Source of the DNA: JBAZCO01 sp041654915
Lineage (GTDB): Bacteria; Bacillota; Clostridia; Christensenellales; DTU072
Length of the DNA: 5,965 nt
Assembly: GCA_041654915.1 (NCBI GenBank)
Contig: JBAZCO010000102.1
Coordinates: 1-5,965 of the forward strand
Direction: 5' to 3'
This document shows, in pieces, positions 5,508 through 5,965 of this stretch (positions within the stretch are counted from its first letter, which is position 1; the number at the start of each line of letters is the position of its first letter). Made by a program: the position numbers and the translations under genes. Below the pieces are notes generated by a model, which was not told the DNA's origin, ran no database searches, and was given only the letters and a program-made list of their open reading frames with translations.

Positions 5508-5594
5508 CGTAAACTCACCCTGTGCTTTAAGCATATGGTAATCTAGAACATTATAACGGGTGTTTTTGTTTAAACCCCGCCGTGAGGTAGGTAT
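5508..5594 (+). promoter_or_regulatory. Structured leader of the secreted protein gene with terminator-like and alternative pairings
   Basis: A hairpin can form from ACC (5517-5519) plus TGTGCT (5521-5526), pairing with AGCATA (5530-5535) and GGT (5537-5539), with one mismatch and one G-U. Alternatively CACCC (5516-5520) can pair with GGGTG (5558-5562), which is followed at once by TTTTTGTTT, resembling the end of a terminator. GGGT (5558-5561) can also pair with ACCC (5574-5577) close to the ribosome binding site. Mutually exclusive pairings of this kind fit attenuation but are short, so this is tentative. The ribosome binding site is GAGG at 5584-5587. Confidence 0.35.
5534..5546 (+). repeat. 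Leader element TATGGTAATCTAG, copy 2
   Basis: An exact match to 4859-4871. As in copy 1, TATGGT forms the 3' arm of a predicted hairpin and AATCTAG follows it. It ends 48 nt before the start codon. Confidence 0.6.
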
Positions 5595-5965
5595 ATGCGC
5601 AAAATTATTATTGCAAAAAAAGTTATTACCATAATTTTTATGGCATTTGCGATATTTGCAATATGTATTGTTTATTTGGCTGCTCAAAGCGGGTTTTTTG
5701 CCTCTGCCGAAGTGGCGGAGCCGCAATCTTCTTACCCAATTAATGGCGAAGGTATGCTCCCAATTATTGATATTCAAGATACAGAGTTAGACTACAATGC
5801 CGCCCCGCAAAAACCTACAATTATTGTAACGCTAGACGGCTTGGATTTTCACAACTTTGAAGTAACTTATCTAAAAAACGGGGAGGATACCCCGACCGAC
5901 GAGCCTCCCATAAATGCGGGAGTATATACAGTTACCGTCACCACATACGCTACGGGCGATATGGA
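5595..5965 (+). CDS. Exported protein with Ig/MBG-like domain, N-terminal part
   Basis: The frame is open from ATG 5595 to the right edge, giving 123 complete codons with no stop. GAGG lies 7 nt before the ATG. The first residues (MRKIIIAKKV) are basic, followed by a hydrophobic stretch at about 10-30 and FFASA at 34-38, which fits signal peptidase I cleavage after A38. It could instead be kept as a membrane anchor. After a short Pro/Ser-rich linker, residues about 65-119 resemble the bacterial Ig-like MBG type found in surface proteins of Bacillota: ELDYNAAPQKPTIIVTLDG, then FEVTYLKNGEDTPTDEPPINAGVYTVTVT. The NAGVYTVTVT ending is typical of such domains. The complete protein is probably much longer and may be a repeat-containing surface protein. 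Whether it ends in a sorting signal or an enzymatic domain cannot be seen. It has its own promoter and leader and appears to start a new transcription unit. Confidence 0.8.
   Translation, partial: MRKIIIAKKVITIIFMAFAIFAICIVYLAAQSGFFASAEVAEPQSSYPINGEGMLPIIDIQDTELDYNAAPQKPTIIVTLDGLDFHNFEVTYLKNGEDTPTDEPPINAGVYTVTVTTYATGDM

Noticed and set aside
4831..5594. Known riboswitch classes in the two leaders
   Set aside because: I compared them by eye with purine, preQ1, c-di-GMP, THF, guanidine, fluoride and T-box signatures. Conserved cores such as the T-box GGGTGGNACC were missing.
1..5965. Mobile elements, CRISPR arrays, toxin-antitoxin or defence genes
   Set aside because: No transposase, integrase, regularly spaced repeats or small paired genes were found. 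All sizeable + strand frames are explained by ordinary families.

Overview
The window looks like chromosomal DNA from an anaerobic, low- to mid-GC member of the Bacillota, most likely an uncultured clostridial lineage. This rests on AGGAG-type ribosome binding sites before nearly every gene, two TTG starts, an anaerobic-type rubrerythrin, an ABC-2 transporter pair of clostridial style, and a ruvX gene followed by a DUF1292 (YrzB-like) gene, a pairing known from Bacillus and clostridia. All supported genes are on the + strand. No phage, IS, CRISPR, tRNA or rRNA was seen.

Layout. (1) Positions 1-745 hold the C-terminal part of RarA/MgsA, a replication-associated AAA+ ATPase. (2) A plausible promoter (778-806) leads into rubrerythrin (846-1385), an oxidative-stress diiron protein, followed by a strong hairpin (1408-1452). 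(3) Positions 1487-4727 look like one transcription unit: an ABC ATPase, a 12-helix ABC-2 permease overlapping it by 4 bp, RuvX starting 3 nt after the permease, and a DUF1292 protein with a Cys/Asp-rich tail. (4) A 182-nt gap (4728-4909) full of inverted repeats leads to a cyclophilin-type peptidyl-prolyl isomerase (TTG start at 4910). (5) An AT-rich gap (5426-5594) holds a good sigma-A-type promoter with an overlapping palindrome and a leader. It precedes an exported protein with an Ig/MBG-like domain that begins at 5595 and runs off the right edge.

How the genes relate. RarA and RuvX both act on stalled or recombining replication forks, but they are in separate transcription units here. 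The transporter pair sits directly upstream of ruvX, where many Bacillota carry ireB (yrzL). The cyclophilin and the secreted protein share a 13-nt sequence (TATGGTAATCTAG) in their leaders, in each case at the 3' side of a predicted hairpin, 38 and 48 nt before the start codon.

The genes are mostly ordinary housekeeping or transport genes. The least explained features are the paired leader elements, the dyad over the 5473 promoter and the metal-binding-like tail of the DUF1292 protein. I do not see a convincing new multi-gene system.
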